In this document: piece by piece, positions 25,580-36,849 of the stretch | How the letters are laid out: each line of letters starts with the position of its first letter | How positions within the stretch are numbered: the stretch's first letter is position 1 | Assembly: GCA_037957365.1 (NCBI GenBank) | Contig: JARHVA010005352.1 | Span: forward strand, 1,063,501-1,127,500 | DNA: 64,000 bases | Origin: Torreya grandis | Lineage: Eukaryota; Streptophyta; Pinopsida; Cupressales; Taxaceae | Reading direction: 5' to 3' | Program-made: the position numbers and the translations under genes | The notes under the pieces: generated by a model | Databases searched by the model: none | What the model was told of the DNA's origin: nothing | What the model saw: only the letters and a program-made list of their open reading frames with translations

Positions 25580-26000
25580 GAAGATATATTTTGGGATTGT
25601 GAAGTTGATTATAAATATTTTTTTCTATAACAACAACTTCTAGTTGGATTCTTAGATTCTATTTTAAGTTAGCCTATCCTCTAAAAGAGAACATATTTTG
25701 TCTAAAGCCAATGAATTTACATAAAAGAGAGTTATATAATTTAACATCATCCTTTTCTACAATAATGTTTGGGACATTTCCACATACCTCATTGTTCTCC
25801 ACTAAAGGCTATAGGAAAAAGTCATATAAATATTTAATTCATTATACATTTACCAAGTAATTTATTATCCATGATAAGGGTGAATTTGTGCTATTAAATG
25901 TGGGATCTACTTTTTTAAAGGGTGTCGTATTCCTCCACATCCTTTTTGAATCTAACTTATCCCTCTAATCGGCCATAGAGGTCTCATAATGCATATTCTA

Positions 26001-26483
26001 GATCTATGTTTTTGTTCCCATTTCCATATTTAAAATCAAACTTCCTACCACAATTATAATAATCTTACAACATTTACACTTTCTTATTTCAACTAAAAAT
26101 TTAATTAAAAAATATTGCATGAAATCTCACACTCATTACATCATATTTGTATTTTCTTCTATTTAAATTTTATTACAATATAATTTTACATACAAATGGA
26201 TGAAAACTAAAAACAATCATTTTATTATCACTTAAATTTATAAAAACACAATATTTAACAAGTCTCTAATAAATCTCCCTAGTGTAACCAAGAACCCAAA
26301 CCATGGAGGGGATCACCTCCCATAATTTTCTCCATTAGTTAGCTTCATAAGTGCCCACAAGCATATAACTCCCATATTATGTATAAAAAGCTCAACTATA
26401 TTCACAACTAGGAGTCTTGACTAACAATATCCTTATAGAAAGAGGATTCCAAATTTTTAAAAAATCAAAACCTACATAACATC
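26001..26483. other. No feature recognised between the LINE and element 5
   Basis: A+T-rich sequence with no readable frame. It may include the LINE 5' untranslated region. Confidence 0.4.
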
Positions 26484-27961
26484 TGATGTAGGAGCATTAG
26501 TTTTTTTAAGTTATTTTAGAAAATTTTGGATTTGGTAATTTTATGAGGTCATATTTTTTCTATTTCAATATTTTATATGCTTTTCTTTACCTTTTTTTAT
26601 CATTTTAGTTTGATTTCAAAATTTTCACCCGAATTGAAATTTAAATATTTGAACATGTTTAAGCTATTTTAAGAGATTGTCTCATATATTAAGGATATTT
26701 TTGGTAATTATCCTTAATTAAAGGGTAAATTTGTTATATAAATGTTTTATAAAAATTCAAATGTCTTAATTGATAATTGTGTATGTCATATTCAACCAAG
26801 ATTTTTATCTTGAGTAAGGGCATATGTTAAGTTTCTAAATTAGTTAGATAGTTGAGAAGTTTTTAGAAGGAAATATATGATAAATAAAGAGAGGAGTATG
26901 TGGTAAAGGAGGATAAAATAAGAGGATATAAAAATAAACTCCAAAATTTTAAAATATTTTGAATAAAATAATTAAAAGTTATGTTAAACATGGTATTGGT
27001 TGAACTGTGTAATAAGTTTGTACCAAAATAATAAAAGTTTCCTTCATTTGAGTTTCTTATTACCAAATAAATATGAGTATTTATGTGATTATTTTTATTA
27101 TAAAATAGTATTATTTATTTTAAAATATTTTTCATTCATTTTTATAGGTGTCAAGGCACAATACATTTTTGTTATAGTCAAGAAAGTATTGTTACAATCA
27201 AGAAAATGTCTTTTACAGTAAAAAAAAGTTACATTTTATATCTTTTAATATTTTTCAACATGAAAAATTGAGTGTAAGAGTAGGATAAAAGGCCATATTT
27301 TCTTAAAAAATTAAAAATATTAAAAATCATTCCTTAAAAATTGGAATTTCACTTGATATACCTCCCTTAGCTTGTACACAGTCAACTAGGGTTTTGGTGT
27401 ACTAAAACCTCTATAACTTGAAAATAAACCCTAAAAATTGCATAAAATTTTATGGAGAGGTGTTGTAGGATGTTTTTAAAAAAATTAAATTATTTTAAAT
27501 CATATTTTATCTGTACATATCAATATATTCAAAATTACTAGTCTATAGATCTAAAATAAGGCATATTTAGAGTACTAGAAACACTAAAATCATCATAACT
27601 TTAAAATGACCTAGTTAAATGTAATGAATTTTTTTAAAGAGGTGAATTAAGATAAATTTTAGGTTTTAAATATTTTTAAAATGTTTTAGGACACCCACAT
27701 ATAAATTTATTAAAGAAATTTGGTCTATGGGTCTAATTTTAAGGTTTAAAAACCATGTTTTCATCGTTTCTTGTATTTTCAAGTTTGGATAAGGGTATAA
27801 ATTTGTATGATAAGTTGAGAGAACATATAATTAATTTATAAAAGTATTTTATATCATAAATAATAATTTTTTTATCATAATTTTCCATCAATAAGGTCAC
27901 ATGGCAGCTCATGTCTTTCTTAAGCAAGTTATAACCCTGATTTTCCTTAACATCTCCATCA
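26484..27961 (+). repeat. Element 5 5' LTR (single copy visible)
   Basis: The sequence begins TGATGTAGGAGC and ends CTCCATCA, giving TGATG/CATCA inverted ends. It is followed four bases later by a tRNA-Met-type primer site and then by gag-like coding sequence. The second LTR is not in the window, so the ends rest on these signals only. The length, 1478 bp, is normal for a Gypsy LTR. Confidence 0.6.
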
Positions 27962-27965
27962 TTTT

Positions 27966-27980
27966 TGGTATTAGATCAGG
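27966..27980 (+). other. Element 5 primer-binding site, tRNA-Met type
   Basis: TGGTATTAGATCAGG closely matches the common plant site TGGTATCAGAGCAGG (13 of 15 identical). Both differences are C/T or G/T changes. Confidence 0.75.
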
Positions 27981-28084
27981 ATTTGGTTTTACTTTAGGGT
28001 GACCCAAGGATAAATATTTTTAATTTATAAGAGGTAAGAGTATTTTATTAAAAATAAATTTTAAGAGTGACACTTATAGGAGTA

Positions 28085-28360
28085 GTTATATGTGGTGTTA
28101 GAGGAGGTCCAAGAAGACAACCAAGAGATGTATTACTAGAAGCAATGATAAAATTACAAGAACATTTGGATGCAATAGGAATTTATCAAATAAGATGTGT
28201 TTTTTTAAGTGATGTGAGTGGAGGAGAGTAATAACCAAAGTTATGGGTTGATGAATAAGAGGAAGATAAAATGGATTAATTACTCTTGAAAATGTTTTGC
28301 CCTAACATACACAACCCATTATTAAAATTTAAAACAGGGACCATTAATGCTTGAAACATA
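28085..28360 (+). pseudogene. Element 5 gag, N-terminal fragment
   Basis: The frame reads VRGGPRRQPRDVLLEAMIK, then LQEHLDAIGIYQIR, DVSGGEQ, an acidic EEDKMD and LLLKMFCPNIHNPLLKFKTG. This follows the usual Gypsy gag N-terminus: a basic Gly/Arg start, an L..A...LQE.L helix, an acidic stretch, then the R...P...F.G block. Stops occur where Gln is expected. The similarity ends near 28360, just before the WI...E.YF part of gag, so the element is cut here. Its remainder is not seen in the window. Confidence 0.55.
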
Positions 28361-30009
28361 TATGTTGGGGGACCTATAAATTTTATAAGTACATTAATGC
28401 TATAATGTTCTTATTTTATATTTTAAGGTTTATTTTTTTACCTCAGTCTATATTTTATATAAGATTAAGTTATGAAAATACAAACATGAACGAGTATTTT
28501 GAGCTATTTTAAAATTTGGCTTTTCATGATTTCTTTTCAAAAAATGACGATTCAATGTATTTACTAATGGATAAAATATTTTTATATGTCTTACTATAAT
28601 TTTAAATCTTTGTGATCATATGACTATTCACCAAGACTTGTTAATCACCCATGATCAAGACACATCTTCATTATACGATATGATGACATGTGGTAGCATC
28701 ATGCCACCTAAAGCCTTTATCCTTTAAAAAATTTAAAATTTCTCAGGAAATATATAAAATACTAAAGACTCATAGGTGGCATTACATCATTATGGATAAA
28801 CTTTACACTTGATGGAAATTCTAAGTGTTCTAAACTATTGAGCTTCAAAAATACATCACACAGCTCATTCTCATGAAATTAGAAGAACGTAAAATTTGCA
28901 TAATGGTCAATCAGCTAATGGTTTTAGGATTTAAATAATTCAATACTATTGAGATTCTATGGTTTCAAGTGTGTCACTTGGTATTTCTTTATCTAACAGA
29001 ATAATAGAAGGATTAACATGGCTCAAAAGGTATGTTTCAATGGTCTGAGCACCCTTACTATGAGTGTTTGACACTAAGCACACATGATTAAATGCAACAT
29101 AAGGGTATGGAAAAGGCAAAGAATCCAATAGTTCTAACTTTCTAGGTTTTTTTAACATATACCACTTTGAAATCATATGTCATGGAAACATTCCATTAAA
29201 TAGACCCTTTAGAGCATACATAGTTAAATATGTAAATGGTAATGGCTATGCCTTTATGTATTCTTGATGGCTCAAACCTCCCAAGTACCTAAAGGCTTGA
29301 GATTGCACCACATGGACTGATCACATTATCTCACAACCATAGAGCCTACAAAACATAGTAAAGAATCTAAAATTCTAATAGAAATAGGATTGTACACATG
29401 TAATGATCTAAAAGAAACATAGTTTAGGTATTCATTAGCGAGGTTGACAATAACATAAAAATTCTAGTACATGAATAATAAACATCTATATCCATATGGA
29501 TGAGTAAATAGGTAAATTTAACAAAAAAAATTCATTTGGAAAGTGACTAAACTCACAAAATCTAAATATTACATTCAAATTAAAATGAGAATTAAATTTA
29601 AAGTTTTTTACCTATACTGATAACACATGAATGCATTGAAGACATAATATTTAGACATATATATGAAAATTCTAAATGATGGAAATTTAATTCACCATTA
29701 CTCATTATTTAACATTGAGTTCTTGAGATCTTGTATATTTAGGAAGCCCTACTTTTCTTAGTGTGCTCATGAATTCAAACTAGTCAATCTTCAAAGGGAA
29801 TTATAGTCTTCTAGTTCAAATAATGGGCTCTTATTTGAATAAGATTCATCGTAATGCCCATTATATGTACTCATTATCTATAGGAATTGAATATATAGAC
29901 ACTGTGTTTGATAATAACACAGTAGATTTTAAATTTGACCATTATTCAACATTATGGGAAGAATTAAAATTCGTAATGTTATGTTTGGATGAGGATCAAA
30001 TTTATCCAG

Positions 30010-30012
<3 letters not shown>

Positions 30013-30063
<51 letters not shown>
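30013..30063. repeat. (TA)n microsatellite
   Basis: About 25 uninterrupted TA units. Confidence 0.95.
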
Positions 30064-30065
<2 letters not shown>

Positions 30066-30810
30066 CCTAATATACATAAAAATTCAAGGCCTCCATCAAG
30101 GATGTCTAAAACCATAAGTAATGTCTTTCATTAACATACTTGTAGATCACTTGAGAAAAATTTGATTAAGACAAATGAAGAAATCTCAAATTTATCTAAA
30201 ACTAACACAACTCCATTTGCCAAAGATATCTTGAGAACAAGCCAATCAAGACAAATAAATAAATCACTTGGAGAATTCAAGGAAGGTATGTTTTATTATA
30301 TTTTAGTTTTGCTTTATCAATTAGTTTTCTTCACCATGCTCCTCCCTTTGATCTAGGTAGGATAATGTTATGCTTGTTAGTGTGTTTTCTTTCATTTTTA
30401 TTTATTTCATTGTGAAGCTAAAATATGATCTAACCACCCTATAGTTTATCCATTATCTTTTAATTTATAATAACACAAAACCTTTTTAATCTTTGAGAAA
30501 ATGTTACTATGGTTACAACTTTCAATGCCTTCCTAAATAGGGGCAAATTTTAGACATATAAAACTAGCCACCAATGGCTTCATATCGAAATTTAGATTTA
30601 TTCTTACCAAACTTTGAAAATCTATCCTAATAATCACTAAAATTCTCAATTTTAGATTCATAAGTATAAATTAGCACATAAAATAATTAAATGAGGTCAA
30701 ATGCACACATTAAACATAATTAATTAACATGAAAATTCAAATCAAATTCCTAAATTGAATTAAACATGAGAAATTAAATGAATTATCAAAAAGGAAATTC
30801 AAAAATCAAA

Positions 30811-30980
30811 GAACATCATCACATTTCAATTTAGTGCCAAAGGGCCAAGTAACAAACATCATCACAACTATAAAATATTTAAAGAAAATAGTTGTGTTAT
30901 CAAATTCTTTAAATATTTTTTAGTTAAGCCAAGGGGCCAAGTAAAGAATATCATCACATTTCAATTTAGTGCCTAAAATC
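30811..30980. repeat. Short direct repeat enclosing a 15-bp hairpin
   Basis: ATCATCACATTTCAATTTAG occurs near 30815 and again near 30949, and GGGCCAAGTAA occurs near 30843 and 30935. Between them, AAAATATTTAAAGAA (30872-30886) is exactly inverted at 30905-30919, with an 18-base loop. Whether this is a small duplicated palindrome or the remnant of a MITE-like insertion cannot be told from one copy. Confidence 0.6.
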
Positions 30981-31232
30981 AAACATCACTCACAATTATT
31001 TGCAAACTATTTATTGATTGTTTATTTTGTAAAAGGAATATCACATGTATGCTATCTCACTATCTCCTATAGGGAACTCAGGTGATCAAAAGTGACTTTT
31101 CATTAAATTTGATGCCTAGTCCAAGGTGTAAAAATAATTTTTTTTATAGTCTCTCCTTGAAACCCATATGGTATTGGGTGATCTAAAAAGAACCCTAAAG
31201 TCTTTCTACTTAGTCTTTATTTTCATTCATTT

Positions 31233-31250
31233 TGGCGTATGAAGGGGATG
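31233..31250 (+). other. Element 3 primer-binding-site candidate
   Basis: TGGCGTATGAAGGGGATG has the TGGCG start and GGGGA(T/C) end of the site family TGGCGCCGTTGCCGGGGA(C/T) common in plant Gypsy elements; the middle is changed. It follows a CA dinucleotide by three bases. The match is suggestive only. Confidence 0.35.
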
Positions 31251-32800
31251 TCATTACCTTTTATGGGTTATCTAGAGAAGCATTGAGCTGAGGCTTCATC
31301 TCCTAGTAGTGTTTCAACCCCTCTCCATGGTAGGGTATAAAAATTAGGTTATGTATACTGGTAAATCTAGGGGGTTGAGTGGATAACCTATCCTTTAGTA
31401 ACAAAGGCCCAATTCAAGTTTGGTTAACTAGGGGATATTACTAAGTAGTCTACGGATGGTATTATCATGTAAATTAATATACCCTTGCATGATAAGTTGA
31501 TTGGTATGAAATCAATTAATTTGATGCTTCTCTTGTGTTAGCCACACTTGGGATCAATCTAGACAGTCATAACTTGTAAGCTTTATTCAATTCCACTTGC
31601 CTCACCTTGATAGGATCTAGGATATTATACTTAGTTATATTTTTGTCATTTATTATTTTATTTCTTAGTGTGTTGGATCTAATTTTTTTTTTAAACCATG
31701 TCATGAATGAGTTTGTTTGTCCACATTACTCCATTGTTTGAGGAGGTGTTATTTCATCCGTTTGAGAACTTATTTTAACTTAGAAAACTTTTATGTCAAA
31801 AATGTTGAGTGTGGCACTTGATTGAGATGGGTAACGTTATGATACCCAAATCATTTCAAGTCTTGTGCCTTATAATTCTTTCAAACAAATCATTAGCACA
31901 TATTTTGGGAATGATAACACCATTGCATTTCCCAAATTGTATCATATACATATCTTGTCTTATGTCAAAGTTTCACATTGTTGAAACCAATCCATGTGTT
32001 TTGTTAGATCTTTGTTTAGCATAGTCATGTTGTTCAAAATTTAATAGATTGTTAGTCATCAAAACCCTAGTATACCTAAGTTGGGTCTTTGATTAAATTT
32101 TACAAGTTTAGATACAAAAATTGATTGATTTTAGTTTAGGCCTCAACACATAGGGGATGATACATAGATCTTTATATTTTATGTTACTTAACTTAGGTTA
32201 ACACATTACTCAAATTTGGAAACTACATTATTTGTGCCTTTGTTTGATAGAATCATTTTATCTTTAATTGCCTTTTGTTTTGTGTTTTATACCAATTTTG
32301 TCATGTTTATGTCTAGAATCAAGTACCTTATTTATGCTAAAGTGTTCCAGGTTTGTTAGATTAAAATCATCATACTTTGTTTGAAGTCTAGATTTTAACA
32401 CTGAGTTTGGCCAAAAGTCCTATCATTAGCCTTATTTTGAGCCTAGATTTTTTATGCCACATTTGGACAAAAGTCTTAACAACTCTTTTACCTTTCCTAT
32501 TTTAGACCTATTTTGAACATCTTGGGACCTAGAGTTTGGCATCTTGTTTTTAGTTCATTTTACTTAACCTTGTTTGTGTGAAGCATTTAACATAGAAATT
32601 TGATGTTATATTATTTTTACCAAATCTTTGTGTATACCTTTTGGAGATATAGCTCCAACCTAGACCAAGCTAGATAGAGTTTTTAACCTCTTTTATCTTT
32701 TCATACATAGCTTTTTAGATTTTTTATAACTCTAATCTCATCTTTTTGCGAAACATTTTACATAGATTTGACCACATCTCACTATATACATAGAGGACCC
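31251..32800 (+). other. Possible untranslated leader of element 3
   Basis: No frame is readable. Repeated T-rich phrases of the type CCTATTTTGAGCCTAGA..TTTTATGCCACATTTGG occur at about 32380-32560. If the primer site at 31233 is right, this leader of about 1.5 kb is long for a Gypsy element. Confidence 0.3.
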
Positions 32801-32880
32801 ATGTATAATACTAGATATGGAAATATTGTCACACAAGAGGATTTTTTTCAAAAACTTTTTGTAGATGAGGTCATTTGTGT
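32801..32880 (+). pseudogene. Possible gag N-terminus of element 3
   Basis: An ATG at 32801 opens a clean frame, MYNTRYGNIVTQEDFF and on to DEVIC, that runs exactly to the edge of the element 2 LTR. The sequence after element 2 at 42669 can be read on as gag. The start resembles Gypsy polyprotein starts (basic, T-R-x-G) but is too short to be sure. Confidence 0.35.
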
Positions 32881-34699
32881 TGGGTGAATATTTTGTCATC
32901 AACTAACTGATAGCGAAATGGGTATATCAACCATAACACAATGAGATTTATATGGAAAAATGGTTGTGGTTACCACATCATAATGAGATAAATCTCTCAT
33001 CTCGATAAGGGGAGGCTCCCTATAAACTATAATATACTAATATAAACTAAAAATAGACTTAGGGGTGAAATCATACCATCCATCTCTCTTTTTTCAGAGA
33101 TGATGTTCACAAAATAAAGGAGAATTCTTGTGTAATTACTGAAGGCATTTCTCTTATTTTAGAAATGATATTCAATAAATAGCAAGAATTCTTCTTAGAT
33201 AGTAACTGGATTTGCAAGAAACCCATGAAAGCATAAAGTCTTTCATTATTTCTCCTACTAATTTAAAACAAAGTAACATAGTAGTATGAAGTGCAACACA
33301 AAGTCTCCATCGAAAATTATAATAGAGTAAAAGATTACGAAGGATAAGGGGAGCTCAAAGTCTCTCCAATATCCTAAAACATAAAACACACAGACTAAAG
33401 ATAATTATGGTAGAACAAAGTCTCCCATAGTCAACTTTAGGACATATTTCATATTATTTCCACTTGTTCTACTTATTTGATTAAATGGACAAGAATGTAT
33501 TTAGGAAAAATACAAGAATGATTTCCTAGATAACACAAGCTATTTCAACACAAAGTCTAAAAGGTCACTTATTTTCTCATTCACTTGATAAAATATGATT
33601 AACAGTCTGAGCTCAAAGTCTCAGGAACGCCTTTCAATTTGGGTAGAGTTTCACTTCTAATAACTGAGAGATCCCTTTTCTACAAATTGAGAGATTACAA
33701 TATATAGCATCCAAAGAAATACTTGGGTGCTTGTTTTCATGAAATGGCCCATGCTGCGTTAAATGCACTAGAAATTATGTGAAGGGGCCATGCTAGAGCC
33801 TTAACTTTTGGCATTCTAAATCATCTCAAATGTCTCCTCTAAAGCATGGGTTGCTTGGTATTCTTTATGATGTTTACACAACTATCCATTCACCTTTACT
33901 CAATGAATAAAAATAGACCGTGCCATTAAATGCTTTCACTCTCTAAGGTCCATTTGGAAGACTACTCCACCTATTGGAATAAATCTTCTATAGATATTTT
34001 TGGATTCTCTATATCATCCCCTCTTTCCTTACTACATTTTTTTCTTCCTAGTGATCTAAGCTCTCAAGGCTATCTTCTCACCTTCTACTGGCTTCTTTAG
34101 CTCCTTCCTTGGCTGGTCACTAAGTTTGTTCTCAGGGTTGTGTTATTTGAAAATCAATGGTTATTTCATTACCCTAAATTTTATGTCTGCAGGGGCATCA
34201 CTAGTCACTTTGAACCACTTTAAACATTGAACCTTTCACAGTTTAATGGTTCAAGGTTTAATGGTTCAAAGTTCAATGGTTCAATAGTTTGGTGGTTCAA
34301 TGTTTTGTAAAGAGCCACATTCTATTAGTCTTCTTTAGGAGTTCAATGTGTCATTGAACCAATTGTTTACACCATTTGGTTGAACCCTTTTCTGGAACCT
34401 TCTACTTAAACCATTCACTTGAACCTTAAACTCTTTAAACCTTTGAACTCTTTGAACCTTTGAACTCTTTTAACCTTTGAACTCTTTGAATCCTTTTAGA
34501 GGCATAGGTTAATGGTTCAATGGTTCATGCCATATCATCGACTCCCACTATTGAGCTTGTGATTTCCATAGCTAAAAAGGCTTGTGTGATTGAATAACTT
34601 GATTGCTCAAAACATTTTGAGAAAGAAAGAGACCATTTTGGCCTATAGGACTAAAATGGTCGACATGTCCACAAAAACAAGTGATGGATTTTGGGAACA
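32881..34699 (-). repeat. Element 2 3' LTR
   Basis: It is the partner of 40835-42668: it begins TGGGTGAATATTTTGTC and ends TTTTGGGAACA on the plus strand. It contains the GGTTCAA/TTGAACC repeat cluster at 34210-34530. There is no coding region. Confidence 0.9.
34210..34530. repeat. GGTTCAA / TTGAACC repeat cluster in element 2 3' LTR
   Basis: GGTTCAA-type words, several as ATGGTTCAA, are packed at 34241-34302. Runs of CTTTGAACT and CTTTGAACC at 34381-34497 form an irregular tandem array in the opposite sense. The two sides can pair. The same arrangement occurs in the other LTR at 42180-42500. Confidence 0.8.
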
Positions 34700-34895
34700 A
34701 TAGCTAGCTCCAGTTGGGGAACTTCCATCAATTGTATTTTGAAACAATCAAATGAGTAGAATCTAGACTCTAAGTTCCTTCATCTATGCCATTGGGCTAT
34801 AGAGTCATGCCACCCAAAAAAGAGAAAGATGTCAAAAACTAAATGAACAACACAAAATAAATAAAGACTTTACAAATGTACAATTGGACTTATCT
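34700..34895 (-). other. Element 2 segment between integrase and 3' LTR, with polypurine-tract candidate
   Basis: On the minus strand the sequence AACTGGAGCTAGCTAT lies directly before the TG of the 3' LTR, resembling the GGGGGAGCTA tracts of related elements. No extra ORF fits in this short gap. Confidence 0.4.
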
Positions 34896-34899
34896 GATA

Positions 34900-36030
34900 C
34901 TTCAAGGATTGAAGTACTTTAGATGTTGCCCACTGTGAGGTAGTGAAAATGGCATTCCATCTTGATATTTTAGCAAGAAACTATTTTCACCATTTAATTG
35001 ATGAGTGGAAAATGGACCTCTCCATAAGGATTCCAATTTTCCATGCATTCCTTTTGGTTCTCTCCTCTTGTCCCACAACAAGACTTGATCTCCAATATAA
35101 AAATCATGATTCCTTACTTTCTAGTTAGAGAGTTTCTTTACCAGACTTTGATGTGTAGCAATACCGTCCACCACCATTGTTCACTATTCATTTAGTTCAG
35201 TCAAGAACATGATCCTCTTGTTGATAGAATATTCAAATGTTTGATCTTTGACTACCTTTGCCAACTTTAGTGCTGGTAATTCTAGAGTGATTGGTATCTT
35301 TGCATTCAAACCATACAAAAGTTGAAATGGTGACATACCTATCACTTTTTTAGGTGTAATCTTATCTACCCATAAAGTGTCAAATAATGCTTTATGCTAG
35401 GTTATCTGATTGTCATCTACTAGCTTCTTGATAAAGTCACCAGTTCTTGTTGTTTGATTCTACTTGACCATTTCCTTGTGGATAATAGTCATAAGAGTGG
35501 TAGAGGATAATCCCATAATAATAGTAGAACTGGGTAACCTCATGAGAAGAGAAAAAAGTTGCATTATCTATTACAATCTTGGTTAGGACTCTAAACTAGG
35601 AAATAATATTTTCCTTAAGGAAATTACATACCACTTCTGAAGTAACATGCTTGACTGGAATGGCTTCCACCCACTTGGTAAAATAGTTTGTGGCTATGAG
35701 AACATAGTCATGTCTAGCACTCGAGGACAGGTTTACAGTGTCAATGAAATCAATACCCCATTGTTTGAATGTCTCTTTTATCATCACCAACTTGAGAGGT
35801 AATGCGGCCAACTTGGGTTTCCCAATGAACTGTTAACACAACTCACATCTACATACCTAAGTGTATAAATCTCAAAATAGAGTAGGCCAATAGTACCTAT
35901 CTCATCGAATATTATGGGCAGTCACAAGTGTAGAAAAATGTCCTCCACAAGCCAAATTATGGAAAGACTCCAAAAGTTTGCTTTGTTGCACTTTATCCAT
36001 GCAACAAAGAAATACCCCATCAAGGCTCCT
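34900..36030 (-). pseudogene. Element 2 integrase
   Basis: Reading down, the H2C2 zinc region is partly preserved (SFHNLACGGHFS... then YYWPTLF and CRCELC, 36000-35830). The core has WGIDFIDTVN (first Asp), TNYFTKWVEAIPVKHVTSE, VIDNATFF (second Asp) and YYPQGNGQVESNNK (Glu). All three catalytic residues are readable. Frame changes lie near 35590 and 35400. The C-terminal part near 35080-34900 shows ECMENWNPYGEVHFPLIN and HFHYLTVGN in a shifted frame, equivalent to the KGP(F/Y) region that ends Gypsy integrases. Integrase would insert the cDNA into host DNA. Confidence 0.85.
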
Positions 36031-36033
36031 CTT

Positions 36034-36730
36034 TTACAAACCATTGTCCCATAGGACAAAGTTAGCAGCTTTCAACTTAATAGTTCTCTTTTCTTTGCGA
36101 GACAGGTGGGCCGAACACTCACCATAAGTAAAGAAATGAGTGATATTAGAATACAACTCATACATAGTGGTGACAAAGAGAACTATAGGCATGTCTTCAA
36201 CCTCTATTTCTTTTGGTATATTATCAATAATTAATTGGCAGAGACCTCTTCCCCACACAAGCTTCATAGCCAAGATCAAAATCCTAGATTTTAGCAATCC
36301 AATTGCCCTTTTTAGTTCCAAACTCTTGTTGAGTTAAAATAGACTTTACTATTGTATCAAGAACCAGAACAATAGTGTGTGAGTTCAAGATGTAAAAATG
36401 GAAGTGTTTTACTACCTTAACCACAACATAAGCATGTTTCTCCATGTTTGAATATTTTAGCTCATGAGCTTTGAGAGGACAACTCATGAAAGATATGGGG
36501 GACTCCACACCTTATTTATTCTGCTAAACCAAAATGGCTAAAAGCATGTGTTTAGAAGCATAGCTATATATTATGAAGTATTTGGTATAATCCAGACAAA
36601 ATAGGATTAGGGCATGGGTGATAGCTTCCTTGATCTCTTTAAATTTTGACTTGCCTTCTTCAGTCTAACAAAAAGTAGCTTTACCCTTTATCATGTTGAC
36701 AATGTGGTGAGTCTTCTCTATGAATTTAGG
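36034..36730 (-). pseudogene. Element 2 RT-linked RNase H
   Basis: This follows RT in the usual place. Readable pieces are ESPISFMSCPLKAHELKYSN with MEKHAYVVVKVVKHFHFYIL, the ..SR.L...E..Y...EKE.LA...A..K...YL region of Gypsy RNase H, and HTIVLVLDTIVKSIL. Next comes a frame containing GNWIAKIQDFDLGYEA and then the linker to integrase (FVTTMYELYSNITHFFTYGE, KLKAANFVLWDNGL). Upstream, the first Asp block can be read as FILYCYASK (Asp lost). It degrades the RNA strand of the cDNA hybrid. Confidence 0.75.
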
Positions 36731-36849
36731 GATGAACTTCATATAAAATTCACCTTTCCAAAGAAAGAATGGACTACAGTCTTACTAGCAGGAAGAGTAA
36801 GCTCTTGGATGAATTTGACTCTTTCTGGGTTGATCTTTATGCCTTCTTG

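Larger units (their letters stand above)
22390..26000 (-). mobile_element. L1-type LINE, 5' half (ORF1, endonuclease, RT N-terminus)
   Basis: This is the upstream half of the LINE whose 3' half lies at 7700-9836. Reading down, it contains an ORF1 remnant, the ORF2 endonuclease beginning at 24393, and RT up to the block QxDPLSPYLFIMVYESL, where element 1 begins. The two halves together give an L1-like element of roughly 5.7 kb. The 5' end is not defined; ORF1 similarity starts near 25580. Confidence 0.8.
28363..31229 (+). repeat. Possible 5' LTR of element 3 (unpaired)
   Basis: The stretch begins TGTTGGGGGACC where element 5 gag breaks off. It ends TTTCATTCA directly before a possible primer site. 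Its partner should lie beyond the window, so the call cannot be tested here. I recognise no coding region; the minus-strand frame at 28946-29176 (76 codons) and the plus-strand frame at 29823-30065 match nothing known to me, and the latter runs into a TA repeat. The inverted ends are poor beyond TG..CA. Confidence 0.25.

Noticed and set aside
25293..25643. 116-codon plus-strand ORF, the longest non-repeat open frame there
   Set aside because: It lies opposite the LINE ORF1 DUF4283-like frame, which has recognisable motifs; the plus frame is its shadow.
29823..30065. 80-codon plus-strand ORF
   Set aside because: Its last third is Tyr-Ile from a TA microsatellite and the rest matches no family; there is no supporting context.
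34210..34530. CRISPR-like array
   Set aside because: The units are 7-9 bases, irregular and without spacers of constant length; the cluster is duplicated in both LTRs of a plant retrotransposon.
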